Of a DNA stretch of 63,630 nucleotides, positions 24,064-32,809 are shown one piece after another. A program made the translations under genes and the position numbers. Position 1 is the stretch's first letter, and each line of letters opens with the position of its first letter. Origin of the DNA: Neopararhizobium haloflavum (GTDB taxonomy: Bacteria > Pseudomonadota > Alphaproteobacteria > Rhizobiales > Rhizobiaceae); assembly GCF_002750855.1 (NCBI RefSeq), contig NZ_NWUC01000012.1:1-63630 (forward strand), written 5' to 3'. The notes below the pieces were generated by a model. That model did no database searches. It was not told where the DNA came from and worked only from the letters and a program-made list of their open reading frames with translations.

Positions 24064-25449
24064 TTACCGGATCGGCCCGTTGCGATCTGGTGCTTTCTGG
24101 TTGACCTGGGCGCGTTCTTGCTCGCGCAACTGAGCCACGCCCTTATCCAGTTTTCGCACAGTGTTCCGCGCTTCTTGCAGCGTCGATTGGTCGACACCGT
24201 GTTTTTCGGCAAGACCGGGCTTGAGCTTGACCAGCGTTCGCAAATGACCAGCATCATCGCCAAATCGCTGATCGAACGCCTTCACTGCGGCTTTCAGCTC
24301 GGATGCCTGCTGATCGGTCAATGGCTTTCCCAAACGGATCGCTTCGGACAGGGATTCCGACGGCAGTGGGACGGCCTGTAGGCCACGGCGGGCCAGGTCG
24401 TGCTTATCGTGGCTGATCTGCTCGCGGACCGAATGGATGAGAGCAACATACTCGCGAAGCTGCGATTTCAAAGCATATTGCATGGCAACTGCGTTGCGAT
24501 GCTCCTGACGTTCCTCCCGTCCAGAAAACCGCCCGTCCTTGCCACGGAACTCTCCGAACTGGCTGGGATCGGTGGCCAGTGCTTCGGCAACGGAATTTGT
24601 GCCGATGCGGCCAGTGAATGCCGCTTGTTCAGTGGCGGCAAGGATTTTGGCTGAATCTGCAAAAACCTGCTGCGCAACATTATGAAGGCTGGTTTTTAGA
24701 CGCTCGTAGCAGCGATTATTTGCCGCTGCCGCATTGATTTCCGCGAGGGTGACAGTGGCGTCGATCTCTCGAGCCGGTATTAGGATATTGGATGCAGGGG
24801 TAGTCATAGTCTCTGGCCCGAGGCCGGCGATCGTCTGTAACCGCATGACGTTGGCGCTGCGATCTAATGCGCCATCGCGGACAAAGGGTGAAAGGTAGGA
24901 ATCGAGATGCCCCTTGACGGGGCTCTGCAATTCGTTGGTGAGGGCCGATAGATATGCCGATTTCTCGGTTTGCGACCAATCAATATGGATGCCTGCCCGC
25001 CGACAAAGCTCGGCGTGAACAGTCATGATGGCCCGGCCATTTCCGTCAATAAAGGGATGGGCGTGGGCGAGATAGCCCATGATTTCACCGGGGCGATCTC
25101 GCATGACCGCTGCATTTTGTCCGCGATCGAGCGCATGATTGGCGGCGAGCTCGATGTCGAACGGATGGCTGAACAGTCCATTGATGCCGGCTTTGGTTAT
25201 TTCCAAATCAGGCGCGTTCACGCGCCGATCTTCACCAGCCCAAGGGTAGATCTCGGAGAACAGGATCGAGTGAACCTGTTGCAAGTCAGCGTATTCGAGG
25301 TGATCGCGCGATGCCAAAGCATCCATAGCTCGCGCGACATTGCCGCGAAAAGCGGAATGTTCGAGTTGCTTGACCTTCTCTAAATCTGATTGCGCTGCGT
25401 GGTTTCGTAAGTATCCGCGGCTCGCAAAGTCGCCGAACGGATCGAACAT
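24064..25449 (-). CDS. Fic-domain toxin with C-terminal BID-like T4SS signal (VbhT-like)
   Basis: A 461-residue protein. Residues 50-170 are a Fic domain with an intact catalytic motif HPFIDGNGRA (131-140), so AMP- or NMP-transfer to target proteins is expected. Residues about 240-420 align with the C-terminal domain of this plasmid's own relaxase TraA: both carry LRGK-G-F, then blocks YV-LI/R and a VPLPS/VDVPAIS segment, and both end in a basic tail. This is the BID fold used as secretion signal by relaxases and by Bartonella Bep/VbhT effectors. The ATG overlaps the stop of the 85-residue gene by one base (TGATG), the usual antitoxin-toxin coupling. It is inferred to be delivered through the TraG/Trb channel into recipients. 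Confidence 0.85.
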   Translation of the reverse strand: MFDPFGDFASRGYLRNHAAQSDLEKVKQLEHSAFRGNVARAMDALASRDHLEYADLQQVHSILFSEIYPWAGEDRRVNAPDLEITKAGINGLFSHPFDIELAANHALDRGQNAAVMRDRPGEIMGYLAHAHPFIDGNGRAIMTVHAELCRRAGIHIDWSQTEKSAYLSALTNELQSPVKGHLDSYLSPFVRDGALDRSANVMRLQTIAGLGPETMTTPASNILIPAREIDATVTLAEINAAAANNRCYERLKTSLHNVAQQVFADSAKILAATEQAAFTGRIGTNSVAEALATDPSQFGEFRGKDGRFSGREERQEHRNAVAMQYALKSQLREYVALIHSVREQISHDKHDLARRGLQAVPLPSESLSEAIRLGKPLTDQQASELKAAVKAFDQRFGDDAGHLRTLVKLKPGLAEKHGVDQSTLQEARNTVRKLDKGVAQLREQERAQVNQKAPDRNGPIR

Positions 25450-25706
25450 CAGCGAGGTGAACGCTCGTCAAGATATCGGGAATGCAGACGGGTCAGCTCG
25501 ATGCCGTCGACCTGACCGGACTTGCGCAAACCGACGATCAATTCTTCAACCTCGTCGAGTGTCACATCGTCACCGGCAAGGCGCGTCACATCATCCGCCC
25601 AATCGTCCAATTGAGTACGGACGACACCTATTTCGTGCTTCAAGGCAAGATCGCGAACAACCTGCTCAGCGCTGTCATGCCTGATTTTCTCGGCTACCTG
25701 AGCCAT
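25449..25706 (-). CDS. Small partner of the Fic protein, probable antitoxin
   Basis: An 85-residue acidic helical protein immediately upstream of and coupled to the Fic gene. Class I Fic antitoxins (VbhA type) are small upstream genes that block the ATP site with a helix carrying (S/T)xxxE(G/N). Here the nearest match is SGQVDG (residues 63-68), with Asp for Glu and close to the C-terminus, so the match is imperfect. The C-terminal half (TLDEVEELIVGLRKSGQVDG then IELTRLH) has the look of the VbhA antitoxin family. Role inferred mainly from position. Confidence 0.6.
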   Translation of the reverse strand: MAQVAEKIRHDSAEQVVRDLALKHEIGVVRTQLDDWADDVTRLAGDDVTLDEVEELIVGLRKSGQVDGIELTRLHSRYLDERSPR

Positions 25707-25785
25707 GCTTGAACCTCATATTTGTTTAGAGTTATAGCACATATAAACTGGCAAATCGACAGCTCCTTAGGGGTATTAGGGTGGC

Positions 25786-26670
25786 CTAAGCGGCCACCCT
25801 GCCCTCCTGCTGCTGATGCAGATAATCAGCGGCGGCCTGTGCCCGCGATGCGGCCCGGAAGATGGCCTTCTTGTCCTCTTTGAGACATTTCAGCCAGCTC
25901 GCCAGATACGATGCGCTCTCATCCCTAACGCTAACCGCAAGCGAAAGGTCGCTGCAAATAAAGCAGGCGGTAATTTCAGCGATTAATTCTTCGAACGCAT
26001 AGCCCTTGGTCTGCATATTGGTGCTGCTGATGCGATCGAGGCGACTTTTGCCACCTGTCCAGTGGGCCAACTCGTGGAAGAGCGTCCCATAGTACGCCTC
26101 GGGGCTGACAAAGGCCGCGAAGGGCGGCATCTGGATTTGGTCGGTTGCGGGAATGTAGCAAGCGCGATTTCCGCCGTGGCTGATCGCGGCTCGGGTATTG
26201 GTGGCAAAATCGTCAGCACGTTTGATGCGCTGTTCGACAGGGAGCGGCGTGTGTGCGGCGTAATGTTCGTCCGCTAGCCCGTCGATCTGGCTGAGATTGA
26301 AAACGGTGTAGCCCTTCACGTACGGAATTTCGCGGTCCTCGTCCTCGGCGGCCTCGCCCTTCTTGGTGATGGTGCCGTACTTGACGATGAGGGTTCCCCG
26401 CTCTCCCTTGCGGACCTGGCCGCCAAGTTCCTGCGCCTGCCGGTAGGTCATGAACCGCTCGTACTCAAACCCGTGTTCGGCTGTCGCCAGCCAGAGCAGA
26501 AGCACATTGATCCCGCGATATGGCTCGCCATTGGAGCGAAGTGGGCGGGGGAAATTGGAGCCGATATGGCTGGCATTCCAAGGCTTGACCCAGGGCCGTG
26601 TCCCAGCCTCAAGGGCCGAAACGATCGTGTTTGTAATGCGCTGATAGGTATCGATGCGTGTCTCGCTCAT
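25786..26670 (-). CDS. ArdC-like antirestriction protein with zincin metallopeptidase domain
   Basis: A 294-residue protein. The N-terminal half is the ArdC ssDNA-binding domain: DTYQRITNTIVSALEAGTRPW, then PWNA and NGEPYRGINVLLLWL. The C-terminal half is a zincin-like peptidase with the zinc motif FHELAHWTG (HExxH) and a downstream glutamate in FEELIAEITACF. ArdC proteins protect incoming plasmid DNA from restriction early in conjugation. ATG at 26670 has GGAGG upstream. The leader holds a covarying element. It lies between repC and the Fic module, an expected place for a 'leading region' gene. Confidence 0.9.
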   Translation of the reverse strand: MSETRIDTYQRITNTIVSALEAGTRPWVKPWNASHIGSNFPRPLRSNGEPYRGINVLLLWLATAEHGFEYERFMTYRQAQELGGQVRKGERGTLIVKYGTITKKGEAAEDEDREIPYVKGYTVFNLSQIDGLADEHYAAHTPLPVEQRIKRADDFATNTRAAISHGGNRACYIPATDQIQMPPFAAFVSPEAYYGTLFHELAHWTGGKSRLDRISSTNMQTKGYAFEELIAEITACFICSDLSLAVSVRDESASYLASWLKCLKEDKKAIFRAASRAQAAADYLHQQQEGRVAA

Positions 26671-26711
26671 GGTTGCCTCCTTGGCCTCGTCTTGCTGACG
26701 GAGGCTCGTGA

Positions 26712-26822
26712 GACGGGCCCTTGAGCTGCCCGCGCACCCGAAGGGCCGCAACGCAGTGAAGGGCATCGGCGGACGGAAAATTTGCTGCGCGAGGAAGGCC
26801 GAAGGCCGGGGAAATTTTTCGG
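26712..26822 (-). promoter_or_regulatory. Covarying leader element, copy B (upstream of ardC)
   Basis: Outer arms CGGAAAATTT (26774-26783) and AAATTTTTCGG (26812-26822) enclose GGCC-TTC-GGCC and CTCGCGC (minus strand). The second module (26720-26760, minus strand CCCTTCACTGCGTTGCGG then CCCTTCGGGTGC) lies nearer the gene. Same order and orientation as copies A and C. The remaining gap to repC (26823-27137) shows only a CGTTAC/GTAACG palindrome near 27121 and no gene. Confidence 0.6.
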
Positions 26823-27137
26823 ACTAGATGCTGCGCGGGCCGCGTGGCCTGTCAGCCATCCGTCCGAAAAGCAAGGCGAAGCCAAGGTGGCCAGATGCGA
26901 CCGCCTCAAAACTCGTCAGCTCATGCCACCCATGTTTATCCACATCTGGGCAAGCATGGTCGTACTGCAATTGTGCGGGGACTAGCTGTAACACCCCTGC
27001 CCCAGCTCGCGGACAACCGCTTGTTATGCAAAAGCATCAAATTCCTCGCGGTTGGCCCTCATCACAGCGGATTTGCACGAAGCGTTCTGGCGTAATGCAG
27101 TAAAATCAACACTTTAGGCCCGTTACAACTGTAACGC

Positions 27138-28382
27138 TCAGTGGAAATTTCGATTTGCAAGGCCATAAAGTGTGCGGTCGAGATGAAGATTCCCGGAAAC
27201 TGTTCTGTCGATCATGGCCCGGAAATATCCGCCTGGACTGCTGAGGTCGCTGCCTTTGCGGTACGTCTTTTCCATAACGGTCGCAAGGATTGCGGCGGCC
27301 ACTGCCGGTCCGACCCGGCCTGTCGCATCTAGCCAACCCGCCTCACTTAGTCCGACCATGACGCGCATGACTTTTGCGCTGTCGATAACGTCGTTCCAAC
27401 TCCTGAAATCACGGCTTAAGGTGGACTGCGTTTCGCGTGTTGCAGCGCTTAGAAGCCCTAATGGCACCGGCTTTGGATCACTTGCCCGCTCAGCCCCTAC
27501 CGACATTGCCTCATCGGGTTGGGTACTCCGCCCTACCCTCTTCTCCTGCTTTATTTCCAAAGCAGAATCGGCGGCGTAGCCGACGTTCTTAGAAACGTCT
27601 CGCTCGTTAGAGCGAGTCCGCATCTGATTACTCTTACGATGATTTTCTGGGGTTGTATTAGTATAGGAGGTGACGCTGATGTCACCCTCGGGTGGCATTT
27701 CATGGTGACTATCATCGATCATGGCCAAGGTCTCGATGTAGAGATCTTCCAGCTTTTCAGCCTTAGCATGGATGTCTTCCGAGCTCTCAAGGACCGCATC
27801 GCGCAGCTCCAGCACCCGATCCGCTATCGTCTCGTCCAATAAGCCAATCGCATCCGCAATTGCGCGCGCTCGCCGCGTTACCGTTCTCTGGCTTTCTCGC
27901 CGCCGATCGAGGTCGGCTTTGAATGCGTCCGCACGAGCCTTTAGTTCTGCAAACCTTATTCTGGCCGGTGTGAAGTCCAGGCCATAGGCTGCCAAGGGTG
28001 CACCGTCTTCGCCACGATAGACATAGCGCCGGCCTGTCGGACTATCGCGGTAAGCGACAATGCCGGCCTCTACGAGCTTGCGAATGCACCTGATTACGGT
28101 TCTCTGAGACCGCATTGTGTATTCAGCGAGCTTTTGGTTCGAAATAGCGACTACCGGACGGGCTTCTCCAATCCAGTCTGACGACCTGGATAAGCCCAGA
28201 AGGATATCGAGAATTTGATAAGCTGTGCCATCAATACCCAAAACGGGCGCGGCTTTCTTCAATGTAATTGCCACCTCGGCTTTTGAAACATCCGGAGCAG
28301 CTTCGCTTTGTGCGAGCTTGGCGCTGGCGAGGATAGCAGGGGTGACTGCCCTAAAATTTGCCACTGAAGGGGTCGATTGCAT
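27138..28382 (-). CDS. repC: Replication initiator RepC, copy 1 (repABC operon)
   Basis: A 414-residue initiator of repABC plasmids; it binds the origin, which in this family lies inside repC itself. Family features: helix-turn-helix near residue 85-130 (ISNQKLAEYTMRSQRTVIRCI), YRDSPTGRRYVYR, FTPARIRFAELKARADAF, and the C-terminal block GGYFRAMIDRTVSGNLHLDRTLYGL. ATG at 28382 is chosen over the longer frame because it fits family length. It is separated from repB by 229 bases holding the counter-transcribed RNA. A second, divergent RepC is at 39695. Confidence 0.92.
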   Translation of the reverse strand: MQSTPSVANFRAVTPAILASAKLAQSEAAPDVSKAEVAITLKKAAPVLGIDGTAYQILDILLGLSRSSDWIGEARPVVAISNQKLAEYTMRSQRTVIRCIRKLVEAGIVAYRDSPTGRRYVYRGEDGAPLAAYGLDFTPARIRFAELKARADAFKADLDRRRESQRTVTRRARAIADAIGLLDETIADRVLELRDAVLESSEDIHAKAEKLEDLYIETLAMIDDSHHEMPPEGDISVTSYTNTTPENHRKSNQMRTRSNERDVSKNVGYAADSALEIKQEKRVGRSTQPDEAMSVGAERASDPKPVPLGLLSAATRETQSTLSRDFRSWNDVIDSAKVMRVMVGLSEAGWLDATGRVGPAVAAAILATVMEKTYRKGSDLSSPGGYFRAMIDRTVSGNLHLDRTLYGLANRNFH

Positions 28383-28521
28383 AAGCGAGCTCCATCCCGC
28401 TCGCGACAGCGGCAGGAAATTAGTGTCTGGGGATGGGCCTGCTTGAAATCGCGCGCACGAATTCACGCGCTGCCAGAAGGCAACGCTTGATTCGGAACGA
28501 AACTCGCCGTAGATTGAGGGT

Positions 28522-28605
28522 GCTTAGGGTCTAGACGAGTGCGAACTCTGAAGGCCAGGGATCTAAAGGGCTTGCCGATTGCCGTCGGTAAGCCCTTTCC
28601 TTATT
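28522..28605 (+). ncRNA. Counter-transcribed RNA (incompatibility RNA) of repC copy 1
   Basis: In repABC plasmids a small antisense RNA in the repB-repC gap limits repC expression. Here, on the strand opposite repC, TTGATT (28487-28492) and TAGATT (28510-28515) with a 17-base spacer precede a strong terminator ending near 28605, predicting an RNA of about 80 bases starting near 28522. Position, orientation and size all fit the family. Confidence 0.75.
28565..28605 (+). terminator. Terminator of the repC-1 counter-transcribed RNA
   Basis: Arms AAAGGGCTTGCCGA (28565-28578) and TCGGTAAGCCCTTT (28585-28598) pair over 14 positions with one G-T wobble, followed by CCTTATTTCTT on the plus strand. 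The wobble is G-U only in plus-strand RNA, in keeping with the direction. Confidence 0.8.
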
Positions 28606-28611
28606 TCTTAG

Positions 28612-29649
28612 TCATTGTCTTTCCTCCTCGAACTGAGCGATGATCTCCGCCATTCGGCCTTCAAGCCATTGGGCGAGGCCCGGTGACACCTTCTCGTCAA
28701 TTGTGATGTGCGTCTTGCCTTTTGCACGCCTCCAATCGATGCCCGGAGCAAGTTGGGTCGCCTCCGGTTTGCTAGGCTTATCCCGGCTCTCAAACATGCG
28801 TCTGGCAAGATCGAGACGCCGGTCACTGGCTGCGCGTTTCCACGCATCACTTTCAGCAAGCTGGGCAAAGAGCTTCTTTTGCGTTTCGTTCATTGCCGCG
28901 TTTCGGATTTGCTTTGCCAGTGCTTCCCACTTTGGTCGACCGCTATTGGTCGCGGGACCAATGGCTCTCACGAGCTCCTGCGGGAGAGCTGCTGCCAGCC
29001 CAGTTAGGATGGAGATATACGCCAGCCCTTTTTCATCCCCGCGCCCCAGCGATGCAGCTATTGTGGCCCGCTGAAACTTCTTTTCCTTGAGCGTTAAGGC
29101 GAACAGCGCTTGCTCAATGAAGGAAAGGTTGGCTCGTTCAGAGTTTTCCTTGCCTTGTGCAACGACTAGCTCGTCGTCAGACAAAGAACGCACGATCGCT
29201 TTGACCGGGCGACCCAGTCTTTTGGCCGCCTTCAGCCGGCGGTGTCCGTAGGCAACCTGATATCTGCCCGGCGTGGTGGGGGATGGCCGAACCAGTATGG
29301 CGACTTGTTGTCCGCTCTGGTTGATCGATTCTACGAAAGCATCGAATTCCGGATCGTTATCTACGGCAATGCGATCGCTCACGAATGACGGATCGATCTC
29401 ACCTGGATCGATGTCGACAACCTGTTCGGTGTCCAGAAGCTGCTGACGCAACTTATCATTTTCAGATTCGATTGCTGAAAAAGCGCCTTGCATCGAGCGC
29501 ACAGCGCCAGATGATACACGTTTTTCAGCTGGGGCAGGATTGGGGGTAGGGCGCGGCACCACATCATCAGATGCTTGCTGCGCCAGTGTTTGCGGGTCGA
29601 GCCCACCAAACATTGCCCTCATCTTCTTATTTCGATCTGCAGCGGTCAT
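28612..29649 (-). CDS. repB: Plasmid partition protein RepB (ParB family)
   Basis: A 345-residue centromere-binding protein. Family motifs: VDIDPGEIDPSFVSDRIA then QVAILVRPSPTTPGRYQVAYGHRR (ParB box II, CTP-binding GHRR), KENSERANLSFIEQA, and a helix-turn-helix with ATIAASLGRGDEKG. With RepA it segregates plasmid copies. The ATG at 29649 overlaps the repA stop by four bases. Confidence 0.93.
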   Translation of the reverse strand: MTAADRNKKMRAMFGGLDPQTLAQQASDDVVPRPTPNPAPAEKRVSSGAVRSMQGAFSAIESENDKLRQQLLDTEQVVDIDPGEIDPSFVSDRIAVDNDPEFDAFVESINQSGQQVAILVRPSPTTPGRYQVAYGHRRLKAAKRLGRPVKAIVRSLSDDELVVAQGKENSERANLSFIEQALFALTLKEKKFQRATIAASLGRGDEKGLAYISILTGLAAALPQELVRAIGPATNSGRPKWEALAKQIRNAAMNETQKKLFAQLAESDAWKRAASDRRLDLARRMFESRDKPSKPEATQLAPGIDWRRAKGKTHITIDEKVSPGLAQWLEGRMAEIIAQFEEERQ

Positions 29650-30866
29650 TTGCGCCCCCAAACAGCTTCAATGTGAGCTAAAATTTCGGCGTTTACTGCG
29701 TCGACAGACTCGAGAGCACGGTTAAGCGTGTCTCTGACGACGCTGCCTCGGTCCATTTCGTACAAGGTCTTCTTTTCCAGCCCCGCACTGGCAATTGCGG
29801 TCGTTTCGACAACAGCGGCCGTCAAAACGTCGGTTGTGAACATTGAGCGCAGCAAGGCGGCGACATTGACCTGGGGCACATCGTGAGGATTGTGGCGCGT
29901 CATCACATAACGGATGAAATCGTGCTCTAGCGACCCGCCCGCATCTTCAATGACGCTCAGTATATCGCTCGTCATAGCCAAAAATTGGTTCATGCTTGCA
30001 ACATCAAGCATGGCCGGGTGTACCGTAATGAGCAGTCCAGTAGCCGCAAAGATCGCGCCAAGTGTGAGATATCCGAGCTGCGGAGGCGCATCGATGAGAA
30101 CCACGTCATAACGGTCTTCAACTTCGGCCAGTACCGTTTTGACCCGCCTGAAAAACATGCCATCGCCGCGCGCGCGCCCAGCTGCAATTGCTTGGGGGGT
30201 CTCGTGCTCATACTCCATGAGTTCGAGGTTGCCCGGGACAATGTCGATTCCATCAAAATACGTTTGGCGGATTACGTCAGATAGGGCGCGTCGCTCTTCG
30301 TCTTCGTATCTGATTGCTGCATAGAGCGTCTGGTTCGGATTGACGTCAAATTCGGGCTGGTAACCGAACATCGTCGAGAGAGATGCTTGGGGATCTAGGT
30401 CAATGACCAATACCCGAAGACCTTTCAGCGCAAGGTAGTGCGCCAGATGCACGGTCGTCGTGGTCTTTGCCGAGCCACCCTTGAAATTGGCAACCGCAAG
30501 CACTTGAAGCTTATCGCCCGCGGTTCTTCTCGGATTAAAGCGCTTAGCCTCGGACGGGCGTTTTGCTGCAAGATGCTGCCGCAACTTGTTGATCTGCGCG
30601 AGTGTGTATACTCTACGCCCGTTATCCTTGCGATCGGGGATGGCACCTTCGCCATCAATTGACATCTGGCGAAGGGTGGATTCAGCTATGCCCAACAGCG
30701 TCGCGACTTCGCGTGACGTGAAAGTTTTAAGCGACTTCATCGCTTCCGGTGGATACATCTGCTGCCGGAGGCTCTGTAGCTGTGCACTTAAAAGCTCAGA
30801 ATGCCGTCGTATTTTTTCGGATGACGATCCAGAGTTCGACAGATTATGCTGCTCTAATGCCGACAT
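29646..30866 (-). CDS. repA: Plasmid partition ATPase RepA (ParA family)
   Basis: A 406-residue Walker-type ATPase. An N-terminal DNA-binding part (FTSREVATLLGIAESTLRQM) is followed by the deviant Walker A FKGGSAKTTTTVHLA, VLVIDLDPQASLS and VVLIDAPPQLGYL. It drives segregation and represses the repABC operon. The start at 30866 gives the family length; the upstream frame to 31109 is not conserved-looking. Confidence 0.94.
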   Translation of the reverse strand: MSALEQHNLSNSGSSSEKIRRHSELLSAQLQSLRQQMYPPEAMKSLKTFTSREVATLLGIAESTLRQMSIDGEGAIPDRKDNGRRVYTLAQINKLRQHLAAKRPSEAKRFNPRRTAGDKLQVLAVANFKGGSAKTTTTVHLAHYLALKGLRVLVIDLDPQASLSTMFGYQPEFDVNPNQTLYAAIRYEDEERRALSDVIRQTYFDGIDIVPGNLELMEYEHETPQAIAAGRARGDGMFFRRVKTVLAEVEDRYDVVLIDAPPQLGYLTLGAIFAATGLLITVHPAMLDVASMNQFLAMTSDILSVIEDAGGSLEHDFIRYVMTRHNPHDVPQVNVAALLRSMFTTDVLTAAVVETTAIASAGLEKKTLYEMDRGSVVRDTLNRALESVDAVNAEILAHIEAVWGRK

Positions 30867-30954
30867 TTCGCCCCGACGGAAATTTGCTATCAATCGCTCA
30901 AAAAGCGTCGGAAGCACCTTTGCCCGATTCAGTATGAGCGTCAATAAGTTTTGA

Positions 30955-30971
30955 GTTAACGGGAAGTTAAC
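30955..30971. promoter_or_regulatory. GTTAAC dyad upstream of repA (possible parS-like or operator site)
   Basis: Two GTTAAC hexamers five bases apart form a symmetric 17-base site 89 bases before repA. The repABC centromere parS is usually described as GTT-N4-GC-N4-AAC; this site has GTT...AAC ends but one extra base and no central GC, so it may instead be an operator for RepA. Confidence 0.35.
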
Positions 30972-31011
30972 AGTCGCCGTCACGTACCGCCCATTTGAGG
31001 CGGCCATCCTG

Positions 31012-31221
31012 TCAGCCGGTTTCGCTGATCTTGGTGTTGTCGTTGTCGGCCTTGCCGCTGAATTTAACGTCATAGCCGAAGGTGATCGAGACAAAGGGCG
31101 GGATTCCAACAGTGATCCCGATACGTAGGCGACCCTCGTGGGTAGCCTTGCCGAGCAGCCGCTTAAGGTAATCCGAGACGCGTCGACCAGTGCGGCGCAA
31201 GTAGGTGATGATCTGTTTCAT
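31012..31221 (-). CDS. Small unknown protein upstream of repA
   Basis: A 69-residue protein beginning MKQIITYLRRTGRRVSDYLKR, with a basic N-terminal helix and a short hydrophobic stretch (IGITVGIPPFVSITFGY), ending in a polar tail. ATG at 31221 has GGAGG at a good distance. Its leader contains a CCC-GCAA-GGGG hairpin (31328-31342, minus strand). No family recognised; possibly membrane-associated. Confidence 0.55.
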   Translation of the reverse strand: MKQIITYLRRTGRRVSDYLKRLLGKATHEGRLRIGITVGIPPFVSITFGYDVKFSGKADNDNTKISETG

Positions 31222-31626
31222 AGCAGTCCTCCAAATGATGGTTTCGCTTGGTGCGAAGCAGGGCCACGCGCTGAACGGGCCGAAACTGCACCGCGTAGCG
31301 GTCGAAATGGAGCGCAGCAGAATGGAGAACCCCTTGCGGGTTGCTGTATCGGACTAAGCGCGTAGCTTGGCGAAGCAGACCATGCGCAAAACCATTATTG
31401 GACTGCGGAGAAACCGATTAGCACCGGTGATAAGCAACGTCGCGTTTTGGATTTGCGGCTGATCGGCAAGGCGGGGGAGGGCACATTGCGAATGGCGAGA
31501 CAGATCCCGCCCGATCGTTGGAATGGCGTTGATGTGAGCCAGGCCGATGACTTGCCTTATGCGACCGGCTGACAGGATCGTCGTCGCAAAGCGACGGCAT
31601 TTTTTCATGCGGGGGAAGGGGAGCGC

Positions 31627-31653
31627 GAGGGGAGGGGCTTTGGGGCTCCCCTC
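31627..31653. repeat. G-rich hairpin repeat, copy 1
   Basis: GAGGGGAG and CTCCCCTC form an 8-bp stem around a G-rich loop; 26 of 27 bases are shared with 34642-34668. Upstream G-runs (31611-31640) could form a quadruplex on the plus strand. The gap 31222-31730 has no other clear feature except the GCAA-loop hairpin at 31328-31342. Confidence 0.6.
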
Positions 31654-31730
31654 GTACCAGCCTGCGGGCCGCTCGATGCGGCCAAAGGCTGGCGGCGGCT
31701 GAGCCGGGGCCAATCATTGGCCCCAGACTA

Positions 31731-31958
31731 TCATTTGAAAAGGCTCAACTGCCGCTTGTTTGTAAGCTTGTCGCGGGTCGTTTCGAATGTGTAGCCATCC
31801 CAATCCGGCCAGCGTTCCCAACCGTTGTGCGTGGCTCGGCCGTACCAGACACAAACACGAATCCGGTACGCGTCGAGCTGGTCGATGATCTCCACTGTAT
31901 AAGAACCGCCCAAGCCCGACGGCGTGTCAAAAACCTCAACTGATCGGCGTTTAGACAT
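31731..31958 (-). CDS. Small unknown protein coupled to the methyltransferase gene
   Basis: A 75-residue protein starting MSKRRSVEVFDTPSGLGGSY and rich in aromatic residues (WYGRATHNGWERWPDWDGY). A perfect AGGAGG lies eight bases before the ATG and twelve bases separate it from the methyltransferase stop, so co-translation is likely. The fold looks beta-rich. No family recognised. Confidence 0.6.
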   Translation of the reverse strand: MSKRRSVEVFDTPSGLGGSYTVEIIDQLDAYRIRVCVWYGRATHNGWERWPDWDGYTFETTRDKLTNKRQLSLFK

Positions 31959-31970
31959 TGGCCGCGCCTC

Positions 31971-32798
31971 CTAAATTAATTCGAGCTGGGTGGCGGGAAA
32001 GGCGCTGTGAACCGGCAATGGCTTTGCAGCCAGGCGGGCACATTCCGCCTCTCGCCGCTCGCGGGCGGCGGCGAAGTCAAAACATGCGATTTCGCAGATG
32101 ATTGACGTATCTTTCCAGTCGTCGCGGAAAAGCGCGGTATCGACCCCGGCCCCGGCGTCCATTTCCAGCCCGGTCTTTTGCTCGAACTCGTATCCTCGCC
32201 CGCTCGCGCGTCGTTCAAAGCAATGGGAGCCAGAATATTTGAACGTCGCGGACTGCTGGGGAATGATGAATGCGCCATGGTCGGCAAGCTCGGCGGCAAT
32301 ATCGATTATGTGAAATTCAAACTCAGGGCCACGATAGCGGGGCCCGTTGGCGCTGCGGCGCACACGGCCAAATGGCGGATTGCCTATGGCATGATCGAAG
32401 CGGCCTAGATCAAGCTCGCGCCAATCGAACACATCGGCATTGATCCAACGGGCCTCCGGCAAGAGCTTGCGCCCGACCTCGACATAGCGAGGGTTTTGTT
32501 CAACGCAGGTAATATCGGCAACTTGGGTGCCCCAACGGCTTCGATGATGAACGAAATAGCTCAAGATGCCGATGCCCGCGCAAAGGTCGATGATGCGGCC
32601 TGAACCGGCATCGAGGGCGAAATCTGCGGCAAGGCCCCAAGGTGTGAAAAACGCGCCCGCTGCGCCGTTGATGTGGTTCGCGCCTTCGTGCCAGTTCTGG
32701 AAAACGAAATCGCGTTCGTCCTCGGTCAGCCGGTCCTTGGTCAAGATCGCCTCGGCTTCGGCATGGGCTTTGCGCTGTGCTTTTGTGAGTTTTGCCAC
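31971..32798 (-). CDS. Orphan class I DNA/RNA N-methyltransferase
   Basis: A 275-residue protein with an S-adenosylmethionine fold: IIDLCAGIGILSYF (SAM-binding motif I), ITCVEQNPRYVEVG (motif II), and HAIGNPPFGRV, the NPPF catalytic motif of N6-adenine and related methyltransferases. No restriction enzyme is next to it. Orphan methyltransferases are typical of conjugative plasmids, where they modify plasmid DNA against host restriction. The start is GTG at 32798. It is preceded by the long structured leader at 32810-33073. Confidence 0.85.
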   Translation of the reverse strand: MAKLTKAQRKAHAEAEAILTKDRLTEDERDFVFQNWHEGANHINGAAGAFFTPWGLAADFALDAGSGRIIDLCAGIGILSYFVHHRSRWGTQVADITCVEQNPRYVEVGRKLLPEARWINADVFDWRELDLGRFDHAIGNPPFGRVRRSANGPRYRGPEFEFHIIDIAAELADHGAFIIPQQSATFKYSGSHCFERRASGRGYEFEQKTGLEMDAGAGVDTALFRDDWKDTSIICEIACFDFAAARERREAECARLAAKPLPVHSAFPATQLELI

Positions 32799-32809
32799 GG
32801 TGTTTGCTC

